A stretch of DNA of 64,000 bases from Roseobacter sp. MH60115 (GCF_015644665.1 NZ_JADOBQ010000012.1:28023-92022); one strand, 5' to 3'. Shown: positions 10,301-17,400, counted from the first letter of the stretch. The notes: generated by a model not told the origin, from the letters alone. Translations and numbers: made by a program.

Positions 10301-12165
10301 CCATTGCTTTTGCTGACGCTACCGTCATGGGCCTCGCCGACATCGAAATCAAGATGAATGATGACTCCTACGCCGCGCTATTCTCTGACGTTGACACGGT
10401 GTTGCTGGTCGGAAGTATGGATTCAGTTCAGGTCGCTAATGGGCTGAACGGCATGACGGATGCAGACGGGATATTCAACGTCGGCCTCGTGACCCAAGGC
10501 ACGGATGTCGATCTGTCATTGGTCGCATGGGACATTGACTACGACTACGAAATCGAGGTCTTCCTGAACAACGAATACCATTCGAGCCTGGCCGTTGGCG
10601 TGAATGGCGCGTTTTCCGTGCACACAGTCAGCTTTGACGCTGCACAACTAAACGATGGAAACAACGTCATTACCTTCAAGAACCATGATGCAACGTGGAA
10701 CTGGGGACTCGACGATCTGGCCGCAGTTGATCCGAATACAGGTGTTCCTGCCATCAGTCGCAACGACCTTTTTGTCGGCACGGGTGGCAGTGACAAATTC
10801 TACTCTGATACCCAACGCGGTCACGATCAAATCAAGACCACAACATCGAACTACCAGGAAGTTGACAGGCTCTATTTCGGTGCCGGGATCACCGTCGCCG
10901 ATCTGTATTCTGTGAATGCTCATGTTGGCGGTGGTGGGGACTATGACATGACGATCCACTACCGCAATGCCAATGCATCCATCACGATTCTCGACTACGG
11001 TAACAACGGCTCCAGTTCCCAGAAATACCACATCAACGAGTTCATTTTCGCGGATGGTACCGTCATGGGACGCAATGCCTTTATGCGGGCGACCTTGGGC
11101 ACGGATGGCAACGACCACTTCGATGGTACCGGCGAAAGCGACGACTTTGTCTTTGATATCAACCAAGGCGACGACACCATTGGCGAATCCGTATCCAACT
11201 ACCAAGAGGTCGACCGGCTGTTTTTTGGTGCCGGAATTACCGTAGACGATCTCTATTCTCTCAACAGTCATGTCGGTGGCAGTAGCGCATATGACCTGAC
11301 AATTCGCGTCAAGGATCAAGACGGTTCGATCACCATTCTGGACTACGGCGACAACAGTTCCAGCTCTCAAAAATACCACATCAACCAATTCGTTTTTGCA
11401 GATGGTACCGTCCTGAACCGCAATGCCTTTATGCGCGAGACGATGGGCACGGATGGCAACGATCATTTCGATGGTACCGGTGAAAGCGACGATTTTGTCT
11501 TTGACATCAACCAAGGCGACGACACAATCGGGGAAGCTGTTTCGAACTATCAGGAAGTTGACCGGATTGTGTTTGGGGAGGGGATAACCGTTTCCGATGT
11601 ATATACCGTCTCAGACTATACAGGGGGCGCACTGAGCAACCTCAGGATAGCTGTTACAGGCGAAGCAGGATCAATCACGATCAACAACTACGGCAACAAT
11701 GCGTCCAGTTCCCAGAAATACCACATCAACCAATTCGTCTTCAGCGATGGAACGGTTCTCAGCCGCAACAGTTTCATGCTGCAAACAATGGGCACGTCGG
11801 GAGACGACATGTTTGATGGAACAGGTGAGTCTGACGACTATAAATTTAACCTCGGCGAAGGCCATGACAGTATCCTAGAATGGTCCAGTAACTATCAGGA
11901 GGTTGATCGTCTCGTCTTTGATAGTGACGCGGCTGTCGCGGATGTGTTCTCCTTCCGGGATGATGTGGATGACAACGGAACTGATGATCTCGTTATTGGT
12001 GTGACCGGCTATGAGGGATCGTCAATGACCATCCTCAACGCGTACAACGGATCGGACAAATATCGGGTCGCCCTATTTGAATTCTCGGATGGGACTGTAT
12101 TGGATTATGATAACTTCGTGCTTGCTACTTTGGATCAAAGCCAGGAAACCGGTTTTTTCGTGTAA
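1312..12165 (+). CDS. giant RTX-family protein with internal Hint domain and 18 large C-terminal repeats
   Basis: A 3617-residue secreted-type protein. N-terminal region: hydrophobic helices near residues 274-308 and 348-373. A complete Hint domain spans Cys517 to Asn678, with CFPAGTQ at its start, HVTPGHRF in the middle and a terminal His677-Asn678. A further long hydrophobic stretch lies at about 950-1018, reminiscent of RTX pore-forming segments. Glycine-rich calcium nonapeptides occupy about 1269-1460 and 1513-1527. Fourteen repeats of roughly 107 residues follow (about 1529-3020), then a beta-rich non-repeat part (3020-3152), then four repeats of about 115 residues to the C-terminus. The repeats resemble the haemolysin-type calcium-binding related domain. 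There is no N-terminal signal peptide, so type I secretion is expected, but no ABC/MFP exporter is in the window. The HlyC-like gene upstream suggests acylation and a toxin or adhesin role. Confidence 0.85.
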   Translation: MTYPPGTFNSAQSAFDYLDSLPAGTPAPADFFERALRELPAVGPAGSSSVFYGGYNTAISPSGTTVGNVVDGLTQGNVGTLISQTEVGIFAGALNDADSVYRDKLVLTLTNENVLGVGTIEELFSGNAPVWDAASLNYANAASGNILAVFPEGLDPEASIFTTTELDALINSGKVNTINGIEVSRLASLDDTARLSLLREGMGEQITRMASLSAAAGDLDRANYLNIVDSGTTTDFDPRTNSDFFIDDTKWSDLQSGRMISLGSGSNTINLAPPDLNVKVLGILDKLDGGIVGTAAIGLLLMGVANQADAALTDEYGPNYNTANVLEFVANSNLPISPELLTSIAQGALQDVLLKGAASLLGVGLLWTAFDVYQNIDGLTEAMDFAAQGAAPGSALSELNNTVQGVKQWLQDRFGNDADYVPQHAELAALIESQFDYETQVSIGSAIKSYLAEFGVTPGLLREDVAGWMAELQALVDVISLDLDSGVTSLEDALQAALYKSDLLTIQQKIAIDPTRCFPAGTQISLWDGSSKSIEDIAVSDVVLCFDNAGQPQPGYVTRLFRNLTTEWVRLDFVDRRETIHVTPGHRFLTETGDYMEIGHMLRLGGGVARVVMSDGSLQTVRGCAIEFGKETAGLFETVGLQKAAGTPDLLIRQGWQTYNFEVRAHHNYVANDVRVHNDSIFAFLQPHEYSQVTEVRDTNNDSFPDYVLLKEPGVATEREKYLDGVNAVEEITTSDGRGNIIYQRVVKDTDGNVIERGEPQYLSGQFIGESIGSALTPFLTNALLGDGLNAFENIAANTVLGTTLENVSGVIGALIDRGFITNYGEVSIAGHFDTIAGGVFEDFGGELIVNGINNVTSTINQLVMAEIFEFIDADGVPGAVYEAVIGAGVSNVVSFGVDWFVDTELFESFFSPGSELYQEINESIRVTSLPDAILPTYDDAGNVVSSGWASLVLGAVVREILPPLETTEGQIASAITGAVLYTSTALSSMLLNLGAFAGPVGAVITWAIGAIVDALFDKDPQAWTSVGFDADTGRFVLTGTWSDDGGDTELSQALAQAYVNGMNGFVDTMMSQSHNYGALAQWSFGHYEESLKNAGSNGQTFANFQNTYLDAYIRDLANVNLQDGQMTAVRALNNLNLDILIDRKIATPSDETRIFSEVLNDDGVTTSVVEGVVEGALRQITIEGGATHAYDGRNPVQIYQMVAAALQIAEDYHTYLENTEAINALMVASPDSAFAAGWYTTLLEAERLGLTDSYDLTGSAIDNVFYTGEGNDSVLGGAGDDLIKTYLGDDTLSGDEGNDTLHAGAGTDQVSGGSGDDSLEGGDGADVIDGGSGTDWATFATSGAGVTVDLFAGVGLAGEAAGDTYVNIENLRGSLHEDELKGDAFANVVEAGAGQDTVFGHGGNDTVYGQDGNDMLYGDLAEDISVVGDDTLYGDAGNDTLHGGEGVDRFDGGADFDVVSYRHSTVGTVASLTTNLAKIHGDIEYFTSIEGLIGSAHSDILVGNSGVNTLEGLKGNDTLKGGEGGDTYRYSFGDGNDRISDFHNGVSVDRLIFTDLNVDDVSFASDSDEDLVITMSNGERISVADHFSENTNYAIEQIEFADGTVLNLQGIRDKSVFDQKVTGGGTVRGSDLSEVYTHSLGDGSYRISDFDNDSRVDRLLFLDVNPEDVSFASSSGENLIITLANGERISVIDHFAESGSYAIEQIEFADGTILDEAGIRNKSVADQKSGGTGTVIGSDLSETYVHALGDGSYRISDFDNNDRVDRLVFTDVNSTDVVLSSDGDNLRIIVMGVETVTIAGQLDSSKSYHIETIEFADGVIYSPSDLPALLVDPAAVPGNQIGQETTNNYVHTAGDGSYTIKDYDYLSNNGTDTLTFSDVASSDVSLGRIGSSLVFTLNNGEEITVLGQLGRTHYNAIESVSFADGVTLNQDQLRDRLVSDMKDAGRVIGTENSENYTHTSGDGSYTISDYDYLKNDGVDTLTFTDVTADDVTLSRVGNNVIFTLSKGEQVTILDQLIHDRWWSVETVSFSDGTTWNEQALRDRLVADMKSAGTVVGSELSEGYVHASGDGSYTISDYDYLNNDGTDTLTFLDVTSTEVTFGRTVADVVIKLQNGEQITLLNQFHDDQWHRMESISFADGVTLNLQGIRDRAVADMKQTGIVIGSELVENYTFTLGDGSHYISDYDYLKNGGDDRLIFTDVNASDVTFWQGLNFDLNMRFSTGEAITISQQFDVKQYKAIEQFVFADGTTLDKQAIRNKSVADMKPLGLVLGSEQTENFFHTLGDGTYRIRDYDYLNNNGSDTLTLTDTTAADVTFSHDGDYDLLITFANGEVVTITDQFVNDRRHALQEITFADGTTIDEQGIRDKSSADMKSTGFVRGSELTDNYFHALGDGSYRISDYDYLNNEGFDTLTLTDVNASDVSFANTGGYDLTVTFANGETITVTDHFVNDRRHAIQEITFADGSALSEQGIRNKSAADMKDTGFVRGSELTENFFHSFGDGSYRITDYDYLNNEGFDTLTLTDVNPGDVTFLHNGDLDLVITFSNGETITVTDHFLNNRRYALQQINFADGTSLDEQGIRNKSAADMKATGFVRGSELTENFYHNMGDGSYQILDYDYLNNEGYDTLTFLDVNSDQVMITQDSDLDMILRLDNGEVITVTDHFNSNNRYALQAVTFADGVTLNQQELIDRSLADAQRARDLAVAEQKASGAVVGTEEVENYFHALGDGSYTITESSATNHDRLTFTDLNVDDVTFANTLDDDLVITMSNGETVTIVNHFLDYASDMAYIEFADGTVLGSQAQRDKAAADQKASGAILGSNKVENYFHALGDGSYTITEQSTDAHDRLTFTDLNASEVTFKATADDDLIIAMSNGETVTIVDHFLDYASDVRYIEFSDGTVLESQAQRDKAASDQKASGAVQGTNKFENYIHTLGDGSYTIAEKSANSNDLLTFVDINPDQADFGRNAADDLVITLSNGETVTVLGHFAGGDTDISSIAFADATVMGLADIEIKMNDDSYAALFSDVDTVLLVGSMDSVQVANGLNGMTDADGIFNVGLVTQGTDVDLSLVAWDIDYDYEIEVFLNNEYHSSLAVGVNGAFSVHTVSFDAAQLNDGNNVITFKNHDATWNWGLDDLAAVDPNTGVPAISRNDLFVGTGGSDKFYSDTQRGHDQIKTTTSNYQEVDRLYFGAGITVADLYSVNAHVGGGGDYDMTIHYRNANASITILDYGNNGSSSQKYHINEFIFADGTVMGRNAFMRATLGTDGNDHFDGTGESDDFVFDINQGDDTIGESVSNYQEVDRLFFGAGITVDDLYSLNSHVGGSSAYDLTIRVKDQDGSITILDYGDNSSSSQKYHINQFVFADGTVLNRNAFMRETMGTDGNDHFDGTGESDDFVFDINQGDDTIGEAVSNYQEVDRIVFGEGITVSDVYTVSDYTGGALSNLRIAVTGEAGSITINNYGNNASSSQKYHINQFVFSDGTVLSRNSFMLQTMGTSGDDMFDGTGESDDYKFNLGEGHDSILEWSSNYQEVDRLVFDSDAAVADVFSFRDDVDDNGTDDLVIGVTGYEGSSMTILNAYNGSDKYRVALFEFSDGTVLDYDNFVLATLDQSQETGFFV
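5116..5690 (+). repeat. RTX calcium-binding nonapeptide block
   Basis: The coding sequence here gives many GGxGxDxxx-type units, for example GGAGDDLIK, GDEGNDTLH, GGSGDDSLE and GDAGNDTLH. Such units form calcium-bound parallel beta-rolls after export through type I systems. A second short group follows at about 5848-5892. A DALF-type spacer region without repeats divides the block near 5340-5460. Confidence 0.85.
5896..10371 (+). repeat. 14 tandem protein repeats of about 107 residues
   Basis: Each unit runs approximately GDGSYRISDYDYLNN, then LTFTDVN..DVTF, then a NGE.ITV..HF stretch, IEFADGT.L, and a short KS.ADMK linker leading to the next GSELTEN. Units are about 320 bases. Units 8-10 are the most alike, which points to recent duplication; units 12-14 lack the DYDYL insert and form a subgroup. 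The pattern matches my memory of the haemolysin-type calcium-binding-related domain. The linkers are conspicuously lysine-containing. Confidence 0.85.
10768..12162 (+). repeat. four C-terminal tandem repeats of about 115 residues
   Basis: Four units share a start like GTDGNDHFDGTGESDD, then SNYQEVDRL.FG.GITV, then a SITI..YGNN turn and SSSQKYHIN.F.FADGTV. Units two and three are almost identical over their first 28 residues, also at DNA level (about 11098-11190 versus 11446-11535). The last unit diverges and ends in ETGFFV, which would be the type I secretion end of the protein. Confidence 0.85.
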
Positions 12166-12382
12166 AGTGGACTTCTCTGCGCGCGCTAACTTAAGATATG
12201 ATCCGGCCCACAGTTCGAGTTGGCCAGCCCCACCTGTGTGGTCCAATTTGATTGTTAGTGCATGACTGTTTTGAGCTGCTCCCCTCTGTCGGACCACCCG
12301 GCTGGAGATTTTCCGGGGGTTTTGAGCTCAGGACGGTTCTTCGAGCCCAGAGCCATCAGATCCGACATTGCGTAAACCACGC

Positions 12383-12922
12383 CTATCCGGTTCCAATTTC
12401 CAATGTGATCTGTGGCCGCAATTTCTTCCCAGCACGCGCGAACAACCGGCTTTGGTCGGCACCAGTCAACCGAGCGCGCACCACAGGCGCGCCCGTGCGT
12501 TCCTGGAGCCACTGGACGCCGGCTTTGTGCGGCAGGTGCTCGTCAGACCGCGCTATACGACCTTCAGGAAAGATCGCGACGCTGCGACCGGCCTCCAGTG
12601 CGCGTTGGAGCTGTCGCAGGGCGTAAGGATGATGTGAGTTCATCGGAACGACCCAACCGAGGCCCAGGCGTTCCAGCAGCCGCAGCCCACAGCTTGTGAA
12701 CAGGTTTTCGACGGAGTGTTTCGGCGTGACCGGAAAGACCATCTTGGTCGGGCAGGCAAAGGCAAGGATCAGACCGTCGAGCAGGGATTGATGATTGCAG
12801 GTCAGGATCATCGGCACACCAGATGTCACCGCGTCAACATCAGAGAAGCGAACCTTTACCCGAAGCGCGGCTAAGATCATCCGCCGCCATAGGGCCATGT
12901 GAACTTGCTTTGGTTTCATCAT
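12383..12922 (-). CDS. PlsC-like lysophospholipid acyltransferase
   Basis: The 179-residue product has the 1-acyl-glycerol-3-phosphate acyltransferase signatures: NHQSLLDG giving the HX4D catalytic pair (His44, Asp49) and FPEGRI around Glu120. It would transfer an acyl chain to a lipid at the inner membrane. An Arg-rich amphipathic N-terminus (LWRRMILAALRVKVRF) fits membrane association. The frame opens 49 codons earlier, but ATGATG at 12922 has AAAAGGT just upstream. It is the last gene of the T4SS operon, 41 bases after the transglycosylase. A lipid acyltransferase is an odd member of a mating cluster; local membrane remodelling is only a guess. Confidence 0.8.
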   Translation of the reverse strand: MMKPKQVHMALWRRMILAALRVKVRFSDVDAVTSGVPMILTCNHQSLLDGLILAFACPTKMVFPVTPKHSVENLFTSCGLRLLERLGLGWVVPMNSHHPYALRQLQRALEAGRSVAIFPEGRIARSDEHLPHKAGVQWLQERTGAPVVRARLTGADQSRLFARAGKKLRPQITLEIGTG

Positions 12923-12963
12923 CAGACCTTTTTTGTTGATCGCATTGAAGCCAAAGCGATCCG

Positions 12964-13866
12964 TCAGAACTGGATATTGACCTTTGTTCCGGCCGAGAAC
13001 GGATCGACGTGTTCTGCATCCATTCCACCGGACCTGGTTTCTTCCGGAACAGGACCAGTGGCCCGCCAAGTCTCATAACGATCCGTTAAGTCGATTGGAC
13101 CATCTGAACCAGCCGCAGGGCCCGTCGCTTGCCAGCTTGTCGGTGCCTCGGGCTCAATCTGCCCCAAGCTGGCAACGCGGGTGGCCGCTTCGGCGACCCG
13201 CAGGTCATGTGCCGCCAGGGAATTTACTGTCGGGATGGTTCCGAGCTTACGGGCATACTGATTGTAGAACGCCACCACAGCGGCCACGTAGCCCTGCGTT
13301 TCCTTGTAAGGTGGAACCCCGCCAAACTTTTTCACCGCATTGGGACCTGCGTTGTAGGCCGCAAGGGCAAGGGGCATCGAACCGTAGGTCTCCAGCTGAT
13401 CGAGCAGATACCGCGCCCCGCCATCGACCTGCAGCTCCGGGCTCTTGTAGTAGTCGGGATAGATCCCGAGAGACTTCGCAGTTGGCGGGATGATCTGCGT
13501 GAGGCCAAAGGCATCCTTTGGCGACTTCGCCTTGGCAGAGAAGCGGGACTCTTGCTTGATCAGCGCCATGAGCCACGCCCGGAATGCATCTTGGGTGATA
13601 CCAAGCCGCGCGAGTGCATCGTGGTTGCGGTACTTCTCAGCTGTGGCGAACACGAGTTCTTCCACGTCCTCGTGTTTTCCATCGAACAGGCGGCGACCGA
13701 TGGTTGGCAAAGCATCGGGGTGCCATTGTTCTTGAATGGCCCAGGGTGTCGATACCGATGCCGCCAAACGGGTCTCGGCTGTATCTTGATCTGCTGGACT
13801 AGCGGCGCTGAGCGCACTCAAGACCGCCGCCGCGGCTGTGTTGCCCGAGTTTATCCAATCGGTCAT
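12964..13866 (-). CDS. lytic transglycosylase, VirB1 type
   Basis: A 300-residue SLT-fold murein transglycosylase that would open peptidoglycan for assembly of the secretion channel. The core is at about residues 98-200: IKQESRFSAKAKS contains the catalytic Glu106, followed by AFGLTQIIPPTA and ALAAYNAGPNAV, all standard for the family. The C-terminal hundred residues are low-complexity and Pro/Gly-rich. No strong hydrophobic signal is visible; an AAAAVLSALSAAS stretch at residues 11-23 may act in export. Its ATG overlaps the traB stop as ATGA (13863-13866), so it belongs to the operon. Confidence 0.9.
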   Translation of the reverse strand: MTDWINSGNTAAAAVLSALSAASPADQDTAETRLAASVSTPWAIQEQWHPDALPTIGRRLFDGKHEDVEELVFATAEKYRNHDALARLGITQDAFRAWLMALIKQESRFSAKAKSPKDAFGLTQIIPPTAKSLGIYPDYYKSPELQVDGGARYLLDQLETYGSMPLALAAYNAGPNAVKKFGGVPPYKETQGYVAAVVAFYNQYARKLGTIPTVNSLAAHDLRVAEAATRVASLGQIEPEAPTSWQATGPAAGSDGPIDLTDRYETWRATGPVPEETRSGGMDAEHVDPFSAGTKVNIQF

Positions 13867-15020
13867 CTGTTGAAACTCGCTGTCAGGGACATGTTGAAGA
13901 GGCGGGCCCAGGCCGTCATAGCTGTCATATGAATGCCGGGTATGGACGTGCCGTCAGCCCACCAGAGACTGGCGATACCCAAAACATGATCTGCGCCAGC
14001 GAAACGCGACTGGAGCACTGGCCAGACAAGTAATTGCTCATAACAGATCAGCACTGCAGTTGGCCGTCCCTCCAACACCACCACTGGCGCTTGACCAAAA
14101 TGAGCCTTCGCTGATTGCGCAGACCAGGGACGCCACATCGAGACCGGCACCGGCATACGCTGCCGGTAGACGATCTCGACGTCCGCGCTGGTGACACGAG
14201 CGAGCGCATTGTCGTAGCCCTTGCCGTTAGCGTCTTCGACACCGGCATAGATCGTTTTACCAGAATGCTGGGCAAGATCCTTCTATGCCCATTCCCCTGT
14301 GTTCGTCCGCCAACCCATTGCGCCCTCTGGAAAGACAACAATGGGTGCATCGGATTGTGATACGAGCCGTTTTCCTTCAGTGACAAACGCGAACGACCGT
14401 TGGAAATCACGTGATCCGGCACTGTAGTGCACGCTGCTCTCTATGCCTTCCCAGCTGTCCAGTATGCTTGGTTCTTCACCCATCAGAACGCCACCGGCCC
14501 AGAGAACGCTTGTGAGGGCCAGGAGGGCAGGGCGGGCCTTTCCGTAGGCCAGAGCCATGAACAGGCCCAGAGTGGCCACCAGCCCAGCCCAGCCGAGCCT
14601 GGGAAGCAGAATACCAGCTGCGGTGGCTGGAGAAACCCACCCCAGGATGCCGAACGGCGGGATCGCCATGAGGATCGTCGCGGCGACGAACCCGAACGCG
14701 CGACGAGCGGGCCGAGCTGACCACAGTGCGCCATGCACCAAGACGAAGACCGACGAGGCTGCGAGCCAGAGGATCAGGCCAACGGCGATGTCAGAGCCAA
14801 AGAAGGTTGCGGCCCCGACGGGCAGGCCGCGACTGGCTGCAAGAAAGTAGCCCATAGCGAGCATGATCGCGGAGATTCGCGTCGGGGCCAGACCAAAACA
14901 GAGAGGGAAGAGGGCGACCAGCGGCAGGAGCGCTGCGTTCTCGTTCCACGCCGCCGCCCCAATGGCACATCCGGCCAGACCAAAGGCCAGGGCGGCGAGA
15001 GAGCCTTTTCTGGCGACCAA
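13863..15020 (-). pseudogene. traB: traB-like conjugal transfer gene split by an in-frame TAG
   Basis: TraB of Ti-type systems is a polytopic membrane protein with a nitrilase/apolipoprotein-N-acyltransferase-like C-terminal domain. The first part encodes several membrane helices and ends in VVFPEGAMGW, which holds the expected catalytic Glu, before TAG at 14285-14283. The same frame stays open for 139 more codons to 13863 and continues the domain, including LICYEQLL with the expected catalytic Cys. No frameshift is needed; one nonsense codon separates the two active-site residues. The frame extends up to an ATG at 15107, but TTG at 15020, two bases after the traF stop, is the likelier start. 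A sequencing error or suppression cannot be excluded. Confidence 0.8.
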
Positions 15021-15021
15021 T

Positions 15022-15597
15022 CTACCAGGTGAGGACAGGCTTTGCGTTGCCAATGATCTGTCTCCGATGAAGCGGGCCAAAATAGCGGCTGTCGAAACTG
15101 CCCGCATAGAAGTCCGACAAAAGCAGGTAATGGTTCGGTGCGATCACGCCGCCCTGATAGGGTTTTAGCGGACGGCCCTGGACGTCCGTCGCGGCTAGGT
15201 CAGTGTTGCGTTGCATAACGCTGTTGACCGACACCGCAGATCCCACCTCCACGAGATCACCGGGTATTGCAGCCACCTTCTTGATGATGGGTGTGTATCC
15301 CGCAGGGCAGGTGCCTCTCCCGATGTAGTGCCGGCGACGCGCCTCGCGGAACGCCTCCGTGTCCGGCGGACAGGCAAACATCAGAGCGCCCAGCTCCGGC
15401 GTCCTGTCCAGCCCTTTCAGCAAGTAGAAGCCCATGGGATAGCTGGGCGACCCATTGTAGCGAACGCCACTGGCATAGGCCGCGAGCATCGCGACCATCA
15501 GAAGAACGAAGCCACCGAGAAGGACCGCGACCATCTGTTTGTCGCCGCCAATCGAACGCCGTGGTGCCGCGCCGGCATGATCAAGTGCCCTATCCAT
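15022..15597 (-). CDS. traF: TraF-type conjugal transfer peptidase (S26 signal-peptidase fold)
   Basis: This 191-residue protein has one N-terminal membrane helix (about 22-43), then GSPSYPMGFY with the expected nucleophilic Ser (50 or 52) and IIKKVAAIPGD with the general-base Lys near 106-107. In RP4 the TraF enzyme removes a C-terminal piece of the TrbC pilin and cyclises it at the periplasmic face of the membrane. A trbC homologue is in the same operon. The start overlaps the end of trbI by eight bases. Confidence 0.88.
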   Translation of the reverse strand: MDRALDHAGAAPRRSIGGDKQMVAVLLGGFVLLMVAMLAAYASGVRYNGSPSYPMGFYLLKGLDRTPELGALMFACPPDTEAFREARRRHYIGRGTCPAGYTPIIKKVAAIPGDLVEVGSAVSVNSVMQRNTDLAATDVQGRPLKPYQGGVIAPNHYLLLSDFYAGSFDSRYFGPLHRRQIIGNAKPVLTW

Positions 15598-16966
15598 AAG
15601 GCTTCAGAACCATGTCTTTGTCGACAACGATCAGGAACCGATAGCCCGGGCGGATTTCGAGCGTGGGTTGGACGGAAAGGCTGCGTTCCACGCTGCGCGT
15701 CGCCACGGAGCTGAACGTGTCCCCAAAGCTATCACGGATGGCATCGGCCACATCATCGGAGTCACCAGAGTCCGTCAGGTTTTCGACACCGGCTCCAATC
15801 ACGGAAATCAGCAAGGCGCTGCTGAGCGTCCGCCCCCAATGATTGTTGACGCGATCAGTGAAGCCACCCGCTCCGGCCTGATCCGTTCCTGCCATCCCCT
15901 CGATGTTGATGGACGATCCGTTGGGAAACACCAGTCGGGTCCAGGCCACCAAGACGCGCTGCTGACCAAAAGCCACGTCATTGTCGTAGCGACCAAAGAT
16001 CTTGGTGCCTTGCGGGATGAGCAGATATTGCCCGGTCGTACTGTCATAGACGTTCCGGCTCACCTGCCCAATTATGCGCCCGGGCAGATCACTGTTGATC
16101 CCGGTGATCATGACACCGGGGATCACCGAGCCTTGCTTCAGCTCGTATGGAGACAGGGGCTTTTGAACCGAGCGCTGCAGGTAATCAGACGTGTCCAACC
16201 GGCCAGCGCCTTCCAGAAAGGCGGCTTTGGCAGCCTCGTTGCTCGCCTCACCAGTCTCCGCAGTTCTGGACCCCTGAATGGCGGTGAGCGCTTCACCGGC
16301 AGTCAGGGGCTGCCCTGTGCCCTGTGGTGAGGCGGTTGGTGTCGCCTGTGGTCCCGGCAAACCGGGGAAGGCGACACCTGCTGTTGCAACCGCCTGCGCA
16401 TTGGTTGTTGAACCCTGACCATTGCGCGGGTTCTGGGCACCATCGAGGCCCGGCAGAGCCAGCCGGGTGTTCGAGTTCAGCGCATCAGTCTCAAGCCGAT
16501 CTTCCAGCTGCATTTGCTGCATCAATCGCTCGTCTTCATACTCTGCAATGCGAGAGGCCAGCCGTGCGGGTCGATCATCCTCCGGTGTCGGCGACGCGGC
16601 TGGCGCGGTGGCAGGCCGCGCGGCGCTTGGCGTGGCCGGATCTGACGTTTCAACGGTCTCTGCGTAGGAGGGGCCAAGATCGACCGGCTCTGCGCTGATG
16701 ATGCCATCGGGCTGTCCACTTGTGAGTGCAGAGGCATCGTCACCCGCACTTTGGCGGCTCTCTTCGCTTGCAACATCGGTGCCCTCTCGAATGGCCGTCC
16801 GGTTCATCAGAGCAAGTGTCATGAGCCCCAGCAAGAGAAGTGCGATTGAACAGCCAATGATGAGAGGAAGGCGGTTCAATCGCCGGACGCCGGGGGTACG
16901 TCCGGGAGCATCGGAGGGCATGTCCTCTCCCATGTCTTCCGTATTCGGGTTTGGGTTGCCTGTCAT
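15590..16966 (-). CDS. trbI: VirB10/TrbI, T4SS channel scaffold
   Basis: A 458-residue VirB10-family protein that spans both membranes and links the cytoplasmic ATPases to the outer-membrane core. Visible parts are a short cytosolic N-terminus, a single helix at about 33-52 (LPLIIGCSIALLLLGLMTLA), a Pro/Ala-rich periplasmic linker to about 250, and the C-terminal beta-barrel with the family hallmark LIPQGTKIFGRYDNDV and RLVFPNGSS. It starts in an ATGA overlap with trbH and overlaps traF at its end. Confidence 0.93.
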   Translation of the reverse strand: MTGNPNPNTEDMGEDMPSDAPGRTPGVRRLNRLPLIIGCSIALLLLGLMTLALMNRTAIREGTDVASEESRQSAGDDASALTSGQPDGIISAEPVDLGPSYAETVETSDPATPSAARPATAPAASPTPEDDRPARLASRIAEYEDERLMQQMQLEDRLETDALNSNTRLALPGLDGAQNPRNGQGSTTNAQAVATAGVAFPGLPGPQATPTASPQGTGQPLTAGEALTAIQGSRTAETGEASNEAAKAAFLEGAGRLDTSDYLQRSVQKPLSPYELKQGSVIPGVMITGINSDLPGRIIGQVSRNVYDSTTGQYLLIPQGTKIFGRYDNDVAFGQQRVLVAWTRLVFPNGSSINIEGMAGTDQAGAGGFTDRVNNHWGRTLSSALLISVIGAGVENLTDSGDSDDVADAIRDSFGDTFSSVATRSVERSLSVQPTLEIRPGYRFLIVVDKDMVLKPYG

Positions 16967-17400
16967 TGACCTGCCTCCGGATAACGGATGGTTTCAGGGG
17001 CAGCGGCGCGCAACGTGCCGCCTTGCATCGTGTAGACGCGGGCTACGGAGAACGCCTTGTCCACGCTCATGACTGCCCAGACAGTTGGGCCGTCGAAGGG
17101 GCTCAGCGAATACCGCACCGAGCGGGCAGGGGACTGCTTGTTGGGTCGTTTCACGACCGTGACTGCGTATCCGGCCTTGCGCAGCTCGCTTTCCAGCAGC
17201 GGTGTGAACTCCGGCGAGACCTCGACCAGCTCCAGCTGGTGCGAGCGTGGGATCTCACGCTTCAGCGGCGGGATGAAATCGCTCGCTAGCAAGGACATCG
17301 CTTTTGGTGTCAGCTCATAGTCACCGGCCGAAAAGCTCTGTTGCATGGCGCAGCCGCTGACAGAGGCAGCGATTGCGAGGCTGAGAAGGAACCGCTTCAT
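16963..17400 (-). CDS. trbH: TrbH-like lipoprotein
   Basis: A 145-residue protein with a clear lipoprotein signal (MKRFLLSLAIAASVSGCA, lipobox VSGC at residues 14-17). The mature part is small and alpha/beta-like with no motif I can name. Gene order trbG-trbH-trbI and the lipobox identify it as the TrbH position, the VirB7-like lipoprotein thought to brace the outer-membrane ring. Both ends overlap neighbours as ATGA. Confidence 0.78.
   Translation of the reverse strand: MKRFLLSLAIAASVSGCAMQQSFSAGDYELTPKAMSLLASDFIPPLKREIPRSHQLELVEVSPEFTPLLESELRKAGYAVTVVKRPNKQSPARSVRYSLSPFDGPTVWAVMSVDKAFSVARVYTMQGGTLRAAAPETIRYPEAGQ

Noticed and set aside
5896..12162. Regular repeats suggestive of a CRISPR or satellite array
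   Set aside because: Period is about 320-350 bases, the repeats are coding throughout and vary mostly at synonymous or conservative positions; no spacers or cas genes.
12297..12323. CCCGG/CCGGG hairpin followed by GGTTTT as terminator of the giant gene
   Set aside because: Short stem, long loop and 130 bases from the stop codon; too weak to call.
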